Shown one piece after another: positions 34,728 to 45,835 of a DNA stretch of 64,000 nt (position 1 is the first letter of the stretch; every line of letters begins with the position of its first letter). The position numbers and the translations under genes are program-made. A model generated the notes under the pieces. The model was not told the DNA's origin and made no database searches. It was given only the letters and a program-made list of their open reading frames with translations. Source of the stretch: Rhytidiadelphus loreus (taxonomy: Eukaryota > Streptophyta > Bryopsida > Hypnales > Hylocomiaceae); assembly GCA_947034895.1 (NCBI GenBank), contig OX344764.1, positions 3,906,001 through 3,970,000 of the forward strand, written 5' to 3'.

Positions 34728-36299
34728 AATCCCATGTTTAGTGAATACATGCTTGAAGAATAGACCTAATTTGTCCCCTTATGTACAAAAAAAATAAAAT
34801 ATGAATCTCTAGTTACAATCTCTACACATAGTCAATGTTTAAATCCTAAGAGATTTGCCAAAGTGCTAAACTGGGCCTCATGCAAAAGGTAGAGTCTAGC
34901 TTTGCTTTAGTGAAGATTTGTTTGTTCTCCAATATATCACGCAAAAACCAAAGCACTCTAAGGGAGAAGGTGGAGTACAACTTGATATAACTTGGTTGCT
35001 CTTCAATACACACTAATTTTGATGAAACATAGAGATCATAAACTCTCATTTGGACAACCATCCCACCAATGATGCTAGCATGTGAGTGCACATGAACCTA
35101 TGAGTCTTGAATCTAGTTGTAGGTATGTAACTATAAATATTTGAAGGTGTTTACAACATATATACCTATGACATGGGTACACTATACCATAGAAAGAGTC
35201 TATAATAATTATAGACTCCTAAGCTCATGGGCTCATAGATTCTATGCTTACATACTAGCACTCCCTCCATCCTAGTGGCATGTGCACATGAATGTCCATT
35301 ACAAAGAACTTGAGTACATTGTGCTCTAATTGGGTGTCTACTTGTAAGTTGGCAGTTCATACACTAAGACAAGTATTAAGGTAGAAATAACAATAACAAT
35401 TATCCCCTGTCTAATGGCAGAGTAGGTTGTCCTAAAATTATCAATAGTTATCTCTAAAAAAAATTATGAAAAGATTTGATTTGCTTGCACTTGATTGGCT
35501 TACACTTGATTAGAAACAAGTTCCAAAGGATACCGTTTTAGGTGAATCTATAAGACAAGAATGGGGTCCAAATGAAGAATCTATATTACATAAAATATTC
35601 ATTTTTGAGGGAAAAAAATTGCTTTTTTTGCACTCTTCATTACCCTTGTTTTTGTAAATATTGAGCTCAATTTCTCAAGGAACTCACTATATCCTACAGG
35701 TTGAAATTCTTATTTTAAATGTTTAGGGTATTCTTACCTTGCAAATATTATAAGTCAACCTGCAAAAGTACGTGACCCTCATTCCCATTCACTTGAGCAT
35801 ACTCAATCAAATGGTTTTGGATTTTGTAGTCATCTCATTCTAAAGCTTTAAACTTAAAAGTTGGTTGGAGGTTGGATTCACAAATGGAAGAAGTGTATGG
35901 AAATTGGCAATCCAAACAATGTAGGGTTTTTCAATGGGCCTTCATTGACAACTACACTTGTATGTTAAACCAAGATGATTTTTACTTTCATACAAAGTTG
36001 CTACTGGAAATTCTTGGACACAATGACCATCTCTAAAAATTTAGATCTTGTGCTATGATGTTGGCAGGCTTTTTATTGGAAAAAACATGCTCCAATAATT
36101 CTAAAAAGAATCCAATATAGTGTTGCTAAAGCCTATTTTATTTTAATAGGGCATCTTAGATGTACAATCTAAAATAATGGGTTATTACCACATTCTTTGT
36201 TAGTTATTAAAAAATTTATTTTTTGCTCAAGGTTTTTAGTGAAACCTATTCTTGAACTCATATATATTTCTAAGACCAGTGCCTAGTGGGTACTCCCCC
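34728..36299. other. AT-rich intergenic DNA with a decayed MULE-like MITE
   Basis: About 35,068-35,265 looks like a diverged fourth copy of the MULE-like MITE. It starts TGCTAGCATGTGAG, ends CTTACATACTAGCA, and contains ACCTATGACATGGGTACACTAT-like units. No duplication is apparent. The rest shows nothing recognisable. Confidence 0.4.
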
Positions 36300-36880
36300 T
36301 CAGACCATGTAAACATCACATGGAGTGAGGTAGTGGTCAAACACATGCCTAACCCCTTGGTTACAATAAACATCAATAGAAGTGAGGGGGTCAATCATAT
36401 GCATAATCATTTGGTTACAATAAGTATTAAATGTAGTGAGGGATCACGTACATACCTAACTATTTGGTCACAACAAACATGAGATAGAGTGCGGGTGTTA
36501 AATACATGCCTAATCATCTACAATAAATATGAGATGAAATAAAGGAAATGGACATATATCTACATTTGATTTCAATTAATTAAAAAAAATCATAGGGTTT
36601 GAATACAATTTGTATTGAATTTGGCTTGCAAACTAGAATATATATATATATATAAATTGAATATTGATGTTTATTGTAACTAAGGAATTAGGTATATGCC
36701 TGATCCTATCACTTCATCAAATGTTTATAGTAAATAAGGAGATAGCAGTATATGCTTGACCCTCTCACTTCATTAGATGTTTTTTGTAACCAAAGAGTTA
36801 GGTCTAACTTCTTGACCTCCTTATTCCATGCCATATTTTATTGTAGAAGATTAGGTGTATGCATGTATGGATCCCTCACT
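36300..36880. repeat. Large foldback built of tandem ~60-bp units
   Basis: On the left (36,300-36,540) about four units carry the pattern CATGCCTAACCCCTTGGTTACAATAAACAT interrupted by AGTGAGG. On the right (36,655-36,880) similar units run in the opposite direction, for example GATGTTTATTGTAACTAAGG and CCCTCACT. The two arms face each other across an AT-rich centre with an (AT)n tract. Confidence 0.6.
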
Positions 36881-37038
36881 GTTTTATAACTTGATAATTT
36901 AGTTGACCTATAAACTCAAAATTTAAACCATTTTTTTTGGAATGATGTATCATAAAGTTTTGAATATCATTGTATGATTGATTTTATAATTTTATATTCT
37001 ATTATGAATTTTTGACATGGTAGTGACATTATAATACT

Positions 37039-37988
37039 CTCGGGGAGGTCACTTAGTTCTACTACAACACAACGGTGCTAGTATGTGAGCCTAGAAATGT
37101 GAACCTATGAGCCTAGGCACATAGGTACTCTACAACTATTGAAGATGTCTATAATATAAACCTCCTATAACCATGGAAGGGTCTTATAACATAGGTACCT
37201 ACAACATAGACACCATTAATATAGGTGCCTATAATACAGATACCTATAATATAAATATCTTATAACCATAGAAGGTGCTTACAATATAGAAATCTATAAT
37301 ATAAATATCCTATAACTATGAAAGGTGCTTATAATATAGAGATCTATAATATAATTAGGCACTTATAATAAAAACATCTTATAACTATAGAAGGTGCTTG
37401 TAACATAGGAACTTAGACTCCTATGCTCACATAATAGCAATTGTGTACTACAACAAACCAAGTGCGAACAAGTGGTTTCTAATAAACTATAATTTCAATC
37501 TAAAATTTTGACCATTGTTTAATTATGACTATAGATTTCTATTGCCAAAATTTCCAACTCAAATCAAATATGAAATGATTTCTAGAAGAGGTTGAAAATG
37601 AACTAAAATGGCATGTTTTTCAACTCAAATAATTATAGAGAACACATTTAGATGACCATTGAATCAATATTGAACTCAAAATAAGCTTTCAATAGGGAGT
37701 TATTTTTAAGAATTTTTTGTTCATTTTTTAGACAATTTTTTCTTATATAATATAGGGGTGTGAAAGTTATTTTTCAATTCTGCAGTGTATCTTTTTACTT
37801 CAAAAATTTGTAACTAATTATTATTAACAAATAAAAATATCAATAATTCAAAACATAAACTTTCAAAGTAGAAAAATCTATTCATATTTTTCTTATTTTG
37901 TTTTATTTAAAATTCAAAAAGTATATAGGGGGTCTAAAGTTTTGTTCGCACGTGGTTTCAAATGGACACTCTAAGTGACCTCCCCGAG
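37039..37988. mobile_element. DNA element with 18-bp perfect inverted ends and 8-bp duplication
   Basis: Both ends read CTCGGGGAGGTCACTTAG inward, a perfect 18-bp inverted repeat. The flanks are the identical 8-bp ATAATACT (37,031-37,038 and 37,989-37,996). No coding capacity is seen. The 8-bp duplication would suit hAT, but the tip is CT and not CA, so the superfamily is uncertain. A MULE-like MITE has inserted 31 bp from the left end. Confidence 0.8.
37070..37445. mobile_element. MULE-like MITE, copy 2, nested, with perfect 10-bp duplication
   Basis: The left end is CAACGGTGCTAGTATGTGAG and the right end, reverse-complemented, CACAATTGCTATTATGTGAG. The flanking 10-bp duplications are TACTACAACA (37,060-37,069 and 37,446-37,455). 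The interior has more copies of the TATAATATAAATATC / TATAACTATGAAAGGTGC unit than copy 1, so the internal repeat number varies. It sits inside the element at 37,039-37,988 and so is younger than it. Confidence 0.8.
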
Positions 37989-38893
37989 ATAATACTACAT
38001 GGAATAGAGATGGTATTATATGACAAGCCTTTCACACACACCATGAAGAAATTTAATTTAATTGTTATTTCCTAATCTCATGTATTCTTATCACATTTGT
38101 TTATTTGTAGCAAACAATTTCAAAAAATAATTCTTAATAATAGTCCTTGACTTGACAATTTTGAAGATACTCATAATACAACTTTTATTGCATTATCCTA
38201 GATATACTAAGTGATGCACAATATGCCTTTTTAATGCATAGTATTTAACAAACTTGTATTTGAGTCCCTCCAAAAGTACACATAGCCATGTGCACTTTTT
38301 ACAAAACTAATGCTCCATACAAACTTTTGTAAAGTTTTCTTGATGGAGGGACTTGATCTATCTCCAATTGGTTGCAATAATACAGAAAACTCTCAATACT
38401 AATAGTTTTTCTTAAAATCTTTGTTTATAAATGCATCCAAGATTCAAATGACTCAATTTTTTATTGTTGAAAAGAACAAGGAATTTACAATGGGGAGGTG
38501 TGGGGGTGGAAAACAAATAAAAAATTCATCCCAAAATAAAAATTGAAAATCAACTACAACCAAGTTGACCAATAATTGACATGATGTTATATTGCTAGGT
38601 TGGAAAGACTTGATCTCAATTGCCATTGTCTCTTCGACAACCTTTTAGATGAGATTTTCTTCTATTAGAATCTTTTAGAATTGAAATCCTTTGGATATCA
38701 AAAGGCAATTGCACAATGTAGATTAGGGATGTGACTGTTGACAACAATGTCTTTCTTAAATGATCAAAAAGTGCGATTCAAGATGGGAAACAATTGGTCC
38801 GCAATTAGTTAAATTGCAAAACATTCAAATTGTCATCAAGAAGAAAACCCTCAATTTCTTTCAAATATTCATCAAGAAGGTGATCAATTCAAC
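37989..38893. other. AT-rich intergenic DNA
   Basis: Nothing recognisable is seen. The stretch leads into the 264-codon ORF at 38,894. Confidence 0.35.
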
Positions 38894-39688
38894 ATGGTGA
38901 TTGCATGTGATATTAGCCGCAGTTGCACCACTCCAAATATCAATATGATACCACATTCACTTAGTTTTGGAGTCCAAACTTCTAATCATCCAAGAATCAT
39001 GAATACATCAAATGTGTTGGCTCTATCTCATAAATCATGGTCACCCATCAACAAAATAACTACACATCAATCACCAAGGACATTATGTAATATTTACATT
39101 GAAAAGACTTGCCACTCTAAAAAATTTAGTCATACAACAAGACCTTCATGTTTTAAGATTAAATGTGGGCACACAATACTCAATAACATACAACATAAAA
39201 GAGAGCAAGATAGTGATAAAAGTAGATCACGAGTCATTGCAAAATGTGAGATGGAATCCAAAGGACAAGAACCAACATCCTCACATGATGAACAACACAT
39301 GTGTGGGGAGAAAAAACATACAAAAAAGGATCATTCGGGAGGATATGAGAATCAAAACAAATCTTGTAGTAAAAGAATGAATGCACATTTGGATCCAAAA
39401 CCAGGAAGTGAATGGCATGATGTATTTCATGGGGAACTAAGAGAGTGGAAAGGAACAAGAACTCCAATACATGATGAGGATTATGAAGAGGATCCATGTA
39501 ATGAATACACAACTCGACATGGTGGATGTGAAGATGAAAGTCACCCATGTAGCTCTCTCAATGCTACCTACAAGGGTCACAAAACTTCATTATTTCCAAC
39601 AACATCTTATGGGCCTAATTTCTATGCGCCAATTGGAACCGTTGTATTGCATTACCATTTTGACAATCCTTCTCAACCTTATCTTTAG
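38894..39688 (+). CDS. Unidentified 264-aa ORF, His/Cys-rich
   Basis: I do not recognise this ORF. It runs 264 codons from an ATG in a favourable context (AACATGG) to a TAG. It is about three times longer than most other frames in this AT-rich stretch. The product is hydrophilic, with many His, Cys, Ser, Asn and Lys; the middle is charged (about residues 105-215) with scattered CxxH-like pairs but no clean zinc finger. There is no signal peptide or membrane segment. No intron signal is needed. It lies between nested MITEs, so it may be a remnant of a transposon gene, an orphan gene, or chance. A chance origin cannot be ruled out. Confidence 0.35.
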   Translation: MVIACDISRSCTTPNINMIPHSLSFGVQTSNHPRIMNTSNVLALSHKSWSPINKITTHQSPRTLCNIYIEKTCHSKKFSHTTRPSCFKIKCGHTILNNIQHKREQDSDKSRSRVIAKCEMESKGQEPTSSHDEQHMCGEKKHTKKDHSGGYENQNKSCSKRMNAHLDPKPGSEWHDVFHGELREWKGTRTPIHDEDYEEDPCNEYTTRHGGCEDESHPCSSLNATYKGHKTSLFPTTSYGPNFYAPIGTVVLHYHFDNPSQPYL

Positions 39689-40740
39689 AATAAAAGTTAA
39701 GATACAAAATTTAGTTGCCATGAATTTAAATCAATTACTTGTGCTAAGTATGTTTAGAACAATGTTTCAATAAAGTATTGAAGAAAATTAAGCCTAATTA
39801 ATAGAAATTATACTAAGTGCAACTATATTGAATCTAGCTCTATCATTTTCTTCAAACAAACCTACTTATAAGTGATATTATTCTTGAACATCCAACCTAC
39901 CAAGTATATTATTATTATTTTTATTTATAACAATAATATAGTTTAGGCGTTCACCGTGTGATTTGTATTTAATTAATACTATGAGCACTAAATAACAAAG
40001 TTGATATACTATTTTCTTGTTCAATTGTAATAATACAACCATGATTAATCATTAAATAAATTGACTAATGCCTTAGTTTTCATGTTACACACTAAAATTA
40101 AAAGACAAGTTTATGCATGCAATATTAAGGCAAATAGTGCATTAGGTTCAAGGGCATGAACCTAAATTAATCTTCTTAGAATTGAAAAGCCATTCTTAGA
40201 CTCATTGATATATATACTCGGTACGTAGGTTCTAAAATGTACACCACTAATATTATTTTGCCCCCAATAGGCTTGTTTCCATCCCCACACACTAGGCTCA
40301 TTTATGTTATAATAATTCTACTTGATTCTAAAAATAATTACTTCTAATCAAAAAATGCAATATTCTTGGAAATACTCTTCACTCTGTCTAGTGATATAAA
40401 AAAATTTAAAATTTTGTAGTCAACAATATGGTCTATTGAAATAGTGATCTTGAAATAATGGATCCCTCATCTCTAATGGAATGATGAAAGGGTTTGTGAA
40501 TAATTTGGAATAAAACAACTAATACTCCATATATGGTATGGAATCAACTAATATATAGTCGATGGTATTACCATCGACTATAGACAAGATGAAATTGATG
40601 TAGACTATTTTGAGCTTATTATTTTGCCTACATATGTTATTATCTAAAAAATGAATTCTTAATTCCTAAAAGACAAGATCCATTGTCAATTGGTCAAACA
40701 ACATGTTTGAGCTTAATGTAGCCCATTAGATTGTGTTCGA
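39689..40740. other. AT-rich intergenic DNA with a short perfect palindrome
   Basis: A hairpin of two perfect 14-bp arms (TATAGTCGATGGTA and its inverse) separated by one base lies at 40,554-40,582. No gene is seen. Confidence 0.4.
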
Positions 40741-41520
40741 ATATCAATCCTCTATTTTATTACTTGAAACTACAAATTGTATATCTTTGTGAGAATTTTC
40801 AATTTATTTTGTGAAAAAATGTAATTGTTATCATTTTTGTTGCAAAAATTGAAAATAAATAAGTTTAAATAGCAAAAATAATTCAAATTATTTGAAATAT
40901 TATCAAAAGGTACAAGTAGTAATAGAAATTAGTGTGAGATTTTTTCAATTGGTTATTTTTATTTTTTACATCCAAAATAGCCACAATAAAGACTTTAAAG
41001 TTAAATTTGGCTAGCAAAACAAATTTATCATTTTATTTAATTTTTGCATAAAGTCTTGATATTTTTTACTTGTAGATAAATTTACTTTCTATTTACATCA
41101 TCTTTTTTCAAAAAAATTGATGGAAAAATCAAATTCTTTTGAAGTTAAAGGCGGAAATAAAATTATATCAATTATAATAAATATTATAATCATCTGGAAT
41201 TTTGACCATAAATGAAGTTTAGAATGAAAAACTTAATTTTTTAATTTAAATTTAAAACAACTTTATATAAAAAAATGAATGAAAAGCACAACATATTGTA
41301 TTTTTGGGATTCTAACACATGGAGCTTGTAATTGCAATAATTTTTTCAATTTTTCAATTTTTTCAAAATTTCAAGATGCTATGTAGAAAGAGATCTTGTC
41401 AAGCTTCATTTTTTTAGTTTAAATCAAATACAAAAAATAGTTATATTGAAAGTTACAATTAAGATTGACTAAAGTGCATCGACACTTTTGTGATGTCAAA
41501 TTGTGAGGGGTTAAGATTAG
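40741..41520 (+). repeat. Left arm of a large diverged inverted repeat
   Basis: This arm matches the reverse complement of about 44,700-45,450 in order. Matching blocks include GAGAATTTTCA, AAAGGTACAAGTAG, TTTTTTACATCCAAAA, ACACATGGAGCTTGTAATTG, AAGCTTCATTTT and GTTACAATTAAG. The arms are roughly 750-800 bp, clearly diverged, and about 3.2 kb apart. Confidence 0.65.
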
Positions 41521-42721
41521 TTTGAAGCCCATAGGATGTTAGAAGTGTTGATTAGCCTTTATATATATTAATGATGAACTAAAATGGAATATCTCTACAT
41601 GGAATTCTTGAATATTGGTTCATTTAAGATATTTATGTGATATCAACCACCTCTCATTATGATTTTGATTCTTCAGCTTTGTTGAGATCAATTCCATTCC
41701 ACTTGGTTCACACTATTGAGTTGAATTCAACATATATTTATGACCATTTGTTAGTGAAATGAACATTTTTGCACTTGAATTGAACTTATAAAATGAATCT
41801 CATGAAGTCCAAATTCTACTTTACTTTAACATCTTAAATTTTTATTAAAACCAACTTCAGGCAGTTCATTGCAATTTGAATATTCAAAAGTACAACAATG
41901 GCATGCTAAATTTCAGAGCATTGACCATGTTTAGAAACCAAATTTTCAATACAATTTTTCTTGATTATAATGTATACATAGTGATTGATATAAATTTATT
42001 TCACTCTTGATTTAAAATCCCTCTTTGGATTCCTCTTTAGCTTGCATTGGACACATGCTAATTCTTTTTTAGATTGCAATTCGATTCTTCAACTTTGTAC
42101 TTTTTGGAATTCTTACAACTTTGAAGTCAACTTTAAGGAACCAAAGAACAGTTCATTAGGCTTCATTTTTTCTATAAACACCCCATATAAAATAAAAAAA
42201 ACAACTAAAATATCTTGAGCTTAAGTCAATGATGTGGATATAGCATCAAAGAAGTTGCATACAAAAAATTGGATGAAAGTCATTCATTCTATAATATGCA
42301 CAAAGCCTATTTGACAATCTAAAGGGCACAAAACGTTCTCGGTGTCCAATGCCAAGTTAAAAACAAACCACACATCATCAAGTAGACTATGACTTTTCAA
42401 ATATTTAATGTAATTGAGTTATTTCAAAGGTGAAAAAGGAGAAAATAAAACCATCATACAAAATTGGTGTTTCCATTCAAACATATTTGGAAGGTGGATT
42501 GTGTAATGAATTTGATAGCTCTTCATTTGACCTTAAGGTTCTTAGAAGTGCATTTTAGTGTACTAACACAATTTCTAGTTGTTCTAAGCTTAGTTGGACA
42601 TCAACTCCAATCCCAAACATTGTGAAGAGGGGCAACAATAGTTTAAAATAGGATGATTACATTTTTCTTGTTATAATCTCACCACTCCTATGCAATTTTA
42701 CATTCAAAATTGGTATGCACA
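41521..42721. other. AT-rich loop DNA between the inverted-repeat arms
   Basis: No gene or repeat boundary is recognised here. Confidence 0.35.
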
Positions 42722-43965
42722 TTAACCCCTAAAGTCCCATTGTCCCCTCGGGGGACAATTTGGAATTCGGGTAGGTTCCTATGGACTGAAATTTTACCCT
42801 AATTTTTTGAAACTTTTTTTGAAGATAGAAAAGCTGATAAGATTTGTGGGAATATAATTTTTATTTCAACTGGTGCTCGGAAGCAAAAGTTATACCATAA
42901 AAAGCCTAGAACCGAATTCGGCAGGCAACACAAAAAATATTGCAAAAATTCAAAATTAATTAAATTTTTTCATTAGATGTGATTCGGGGGGGCTGGAGAG
43001 CCGTTTCAAGCTGTTCCCAGCTCTGTTCCCCCATCCGTTCCCCTGAGCCCCATCGAACGCGGATAACAGGGTGTTTTTTTTCAAAAAAATAAAAATAAAA
43101 ATAAATAAAATTTAAAGTTCTTAAAATGAAAAACAGAGTTTAATTTTTTTTAATTTTTTAATTTTTTTTTAAAATCGACGTGGCAATTGCTTGGCCAGGT
43201 TAGCAGGCCTTGCGAACGGCCAATTTCATCCAATTTCGTCTAGTTTCCCACTTGGGAACTCACGGCCCTTCCCAGTAGGGAAATCTCATCTAATGTTTTC
43301 CTCAAAGATTATGTTTTTGTCTACACCTGAAACTTTGAATCATTCCATTTTGATTAGTGATGTGAAAGTTATGAACGATCTTATTTTTCTAAGCATCTTT
43401 TTGAAAAAATAACTTATAAGATTCATTTCAAAATGCAATTTTCAATTTTTTTCAATTTTTTTTTGAAAAGGTTAAGTTTGCTTGCTAGAACAATCTCACC
43501 TTTGGAATTATTGTATTTCACTCTCATCTAAGAGCTATTAACAATTTAGTTTTTCTTTCAATCTTGGACCTACTTCTACTTGACAATTTTTTGAAGTATG
43601 AAAATCAATTTTTTATTTTTTTTATTTTTTTTCCTAGACTCCCAACTCAATTGTTCAACACAATAAAATTTATATTTAAATTCCATAGTGCATATTTTTT
43701 CTACAAATAGAGATCAAAGTCATCTAAAATTACAATCTAGTGTTCAAAAAACCTTGTTTTTTCAACTTTGAATGCTCATATCTCTCAATTTGTACGGTCA
43801 AACTTCATGAAGTTTTTACCACATAATCTCAAACAAGTAAAGTTCAAGATCCTAAGATTCAGTTCCAAAAAAAGTATTTTTTTTGTTTTTTTGGACAAAC
43901 GTAGTAAAAATGGCAGTTTTGAGTGTTTTTTGACAAAAAAATGGCCTTGGGACTTTAGGGGTTAA
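42722..43965. mobile_element. TTAA-flanked MITE, subfamily A copy 3, carrying a nested element
   Basis: The ends are TTAACCCCTAAAGTCCCATT and, reverse-complemented, TTAACCCCTAAAGTCCCAAG. Both flanks are TTAA. Relative to copies 1 and 2 it is longer because a 325-bp GC-rich MITE has inserted at 42,971-43,295. The right part matches copy 1 closely (TGGCCTTGGGACTTTAGGGG). Confidence 0.75.
42971..43295. mobile_element. GC-rich foldback MITE, family E copy 2, nested
   Basis: The ends are CATTAGATGTGATT and, reverse-complemented, CATTAGATGAGATT. GC-rich arms (CTGTTCCCCCATCCGTTCCC, CACTTGGGAACTCACGG) flank an AT-rich centre. It is the inverse of the copy at 23,661-23,946. It interrupts a TTAA element, which shows the order of insertion. 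Confidence 0.7.
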
Positions 43966-44027
43966 TATGAAAGCTCTTTAAACATCTCTATGGTTAGATT
44001 AAATTTTTTTCCCTTTGGAATAACTAT

Positions 44028-44190
44028 CAATGGTGCTAGTAATGTGAGCCTACAAGCCGTAAACCTACGCACATAGGTACTCTACAACTATTGGAGATGT
44101 TTATAACATACATACTTATAATATAAACATCCTATAACTATGAAAGGTGCCTATAACATAGGAGCCTAGGCTCACATAATAGCAATTGTG
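44028..44190. mobile_element. MULE-like MITE, copy 3 (short)
   Basis: Starts CAATGGTGCTAGTAATGTGA and ends ATAATAGCAATTGTG. One set of internal TATAATATAAACATC units remains. No flanking 10-bp duplication is visible, so it is older or rearranged. It lies 63 bp from the TTAA element at 42,722-43,965. Confidence 0.6.
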
Positions 44191-44699
44191 GTGGCATGGC
44201 CAATAGAGCACACAGATTTAACTCTTGAAGAACAAACCTATATAGTTTTAGGGCCAAACCTTGAATTTAACAAAGATCTTGATTTTAAAGGTCATAGATC
44301 TTGACCAAGAAAAATGTAGTTCCAATAAGCTACATTTTATTCATTTTCATTTTTCTCCAAAATTGTTAAAATTATAATTTTTGTGACACTTTGAAGATAG
44401 CACAATGAGTGCATCAATTACACTATGATGTTCATCACTATCATCCCCAATTTTTCTTAAGAATGAGTACAATTTTAAGCATAATATCTGGTTGCTATGA
44501 CTTTTACAAAGAAATTATTTTTTTAAATCATATAAAAATCATTTTAATGTTTTTAATTATGAAAAAATGAAGTTAAATTTTGGATGAATATTACTACATG
44601 AGAAAAAATCACATTTTTGAAACGTGTGTTTTAATATAGAAAACTAATGAAGTTTTATCAAACAAGAACATAGAATGTCCTTTAATCCTTTAAGGTCTA

Positions 44700-45450
44700 C
44701 AAATCCAAACAGTGGATGCGTCTTTGTCAACCTTGATTGTAACTTTGAAAATATCCATTATTGGTATGTGTTTTAAACTAAGAAAATGAAGCTTAACAAG
44801 TTTAAATTCTATCCCATTTAAATTTTTTGAAAAAATTGAAAGAATTATTGCAATTGCAAGCTCCAAGTGTCAAAATCCATGTTAAATTATATTGTGTTTT
44901 TTTCATTCAAATTTTCTTTTAATTTTTTTTTTAAATTACAAAATTATATTTTTCATTTTAACCTTAATTTATGGTAAAAATAACAAATTATTCTAATATA
45001 TAATACAACTGACATGATTTTATTTCCACCTTTTATAATAGAAAATTACAATTATTTGATTTTTTCCATCAAAATTTATAAAAATATCAATGGCAATAGA
45101 CAATTCTCTTTTTCACACCTGAAAATATCAATATTCTATATATCGATTATATAATAGGATAAATTTAGTTTGATAGTGAAATTTGATGTGAAGATCATTG
45201 CTAGGGGTGTTTTGGATGTAAAAAATAAAACAACTACTTGAGGATTTTTCATACTAATCTCCAATGCTACTTGTACCTCTTAAAATAATTTCAAATTAAT
45301 TGGAATTTTATTGCTATATTTACAAATTTATTTTCACTTTTAGTTAAAAAAATTATAACTATGACAATTTTTCATGAAACAAAGTGAAAATTTTCATAAT
45401 GATTAATAATTCATAGTATCACATAATATAAATACAAGATTGATATTTGA
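44700..45450 (-). repeat. Right arm of the large diverged inverted repeat
   Basis: Reverse complement of 40,741-41,520, with the same blocks in opposite order: GATTGTAACTTTG, AATGAAGCTTAACAAG, AATTGCAAGCTCCAAGTGT, TTTTGGATGTAAAAAATA, TGCTACTTGTACCTCTT. The loop between the arms contains a TTAA element and two MITEs. The structure could be the ends of one large decayed element. Confidence 0.65.
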
Positions 45451-45835
45451 ACACAATAAACGACACCAAGGCCAAATATCAATCTTGTATTTATATTATG
45501 GCCTTGGTGTCATTTATGGGTTAGGCCTTGGTGTCATTTTTTGGTTGATGAATGACAAAGAATCTCTCAATGTAGGACAAAAATGCAACTATTCATCCTC
45601 CAAAATTTGTGTGGAAAGGAAAGATCATTTATAGTAGTTTGTCTTCCAATGAGTACTTTTGCAATTTTTTAAGCCAACAATTCACACGGTGACAAAACAA
45701 ATGATTTCCACGATTCATCCTCCAAGATTTGTGTGGAAAGGAAAGACCATCTAAAGTAGTTTGTCTTCCAATGAGTATTTCGTCATTTTTTTTAAGCCAA
45801 CAATTCACACGGTGACAAAACAAATGATTTCCACG
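45440..45835. repeat. Hairpin and 122-bp tandem duplication
   Basis: At 45,427-45,530, AATACAAGATTGATATTTG is followed by its inverse, with GACACCAAGGCC and GGCCTTGGTGTC forming an outer pair and a third copy of GGCCTTGGTGTCATTT. From 45,591 a unit of about 122 bp is repeated once (45,591-45,712 and 45,713-45,835), about 92-95% identical by eye. Confidence 0.65.
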
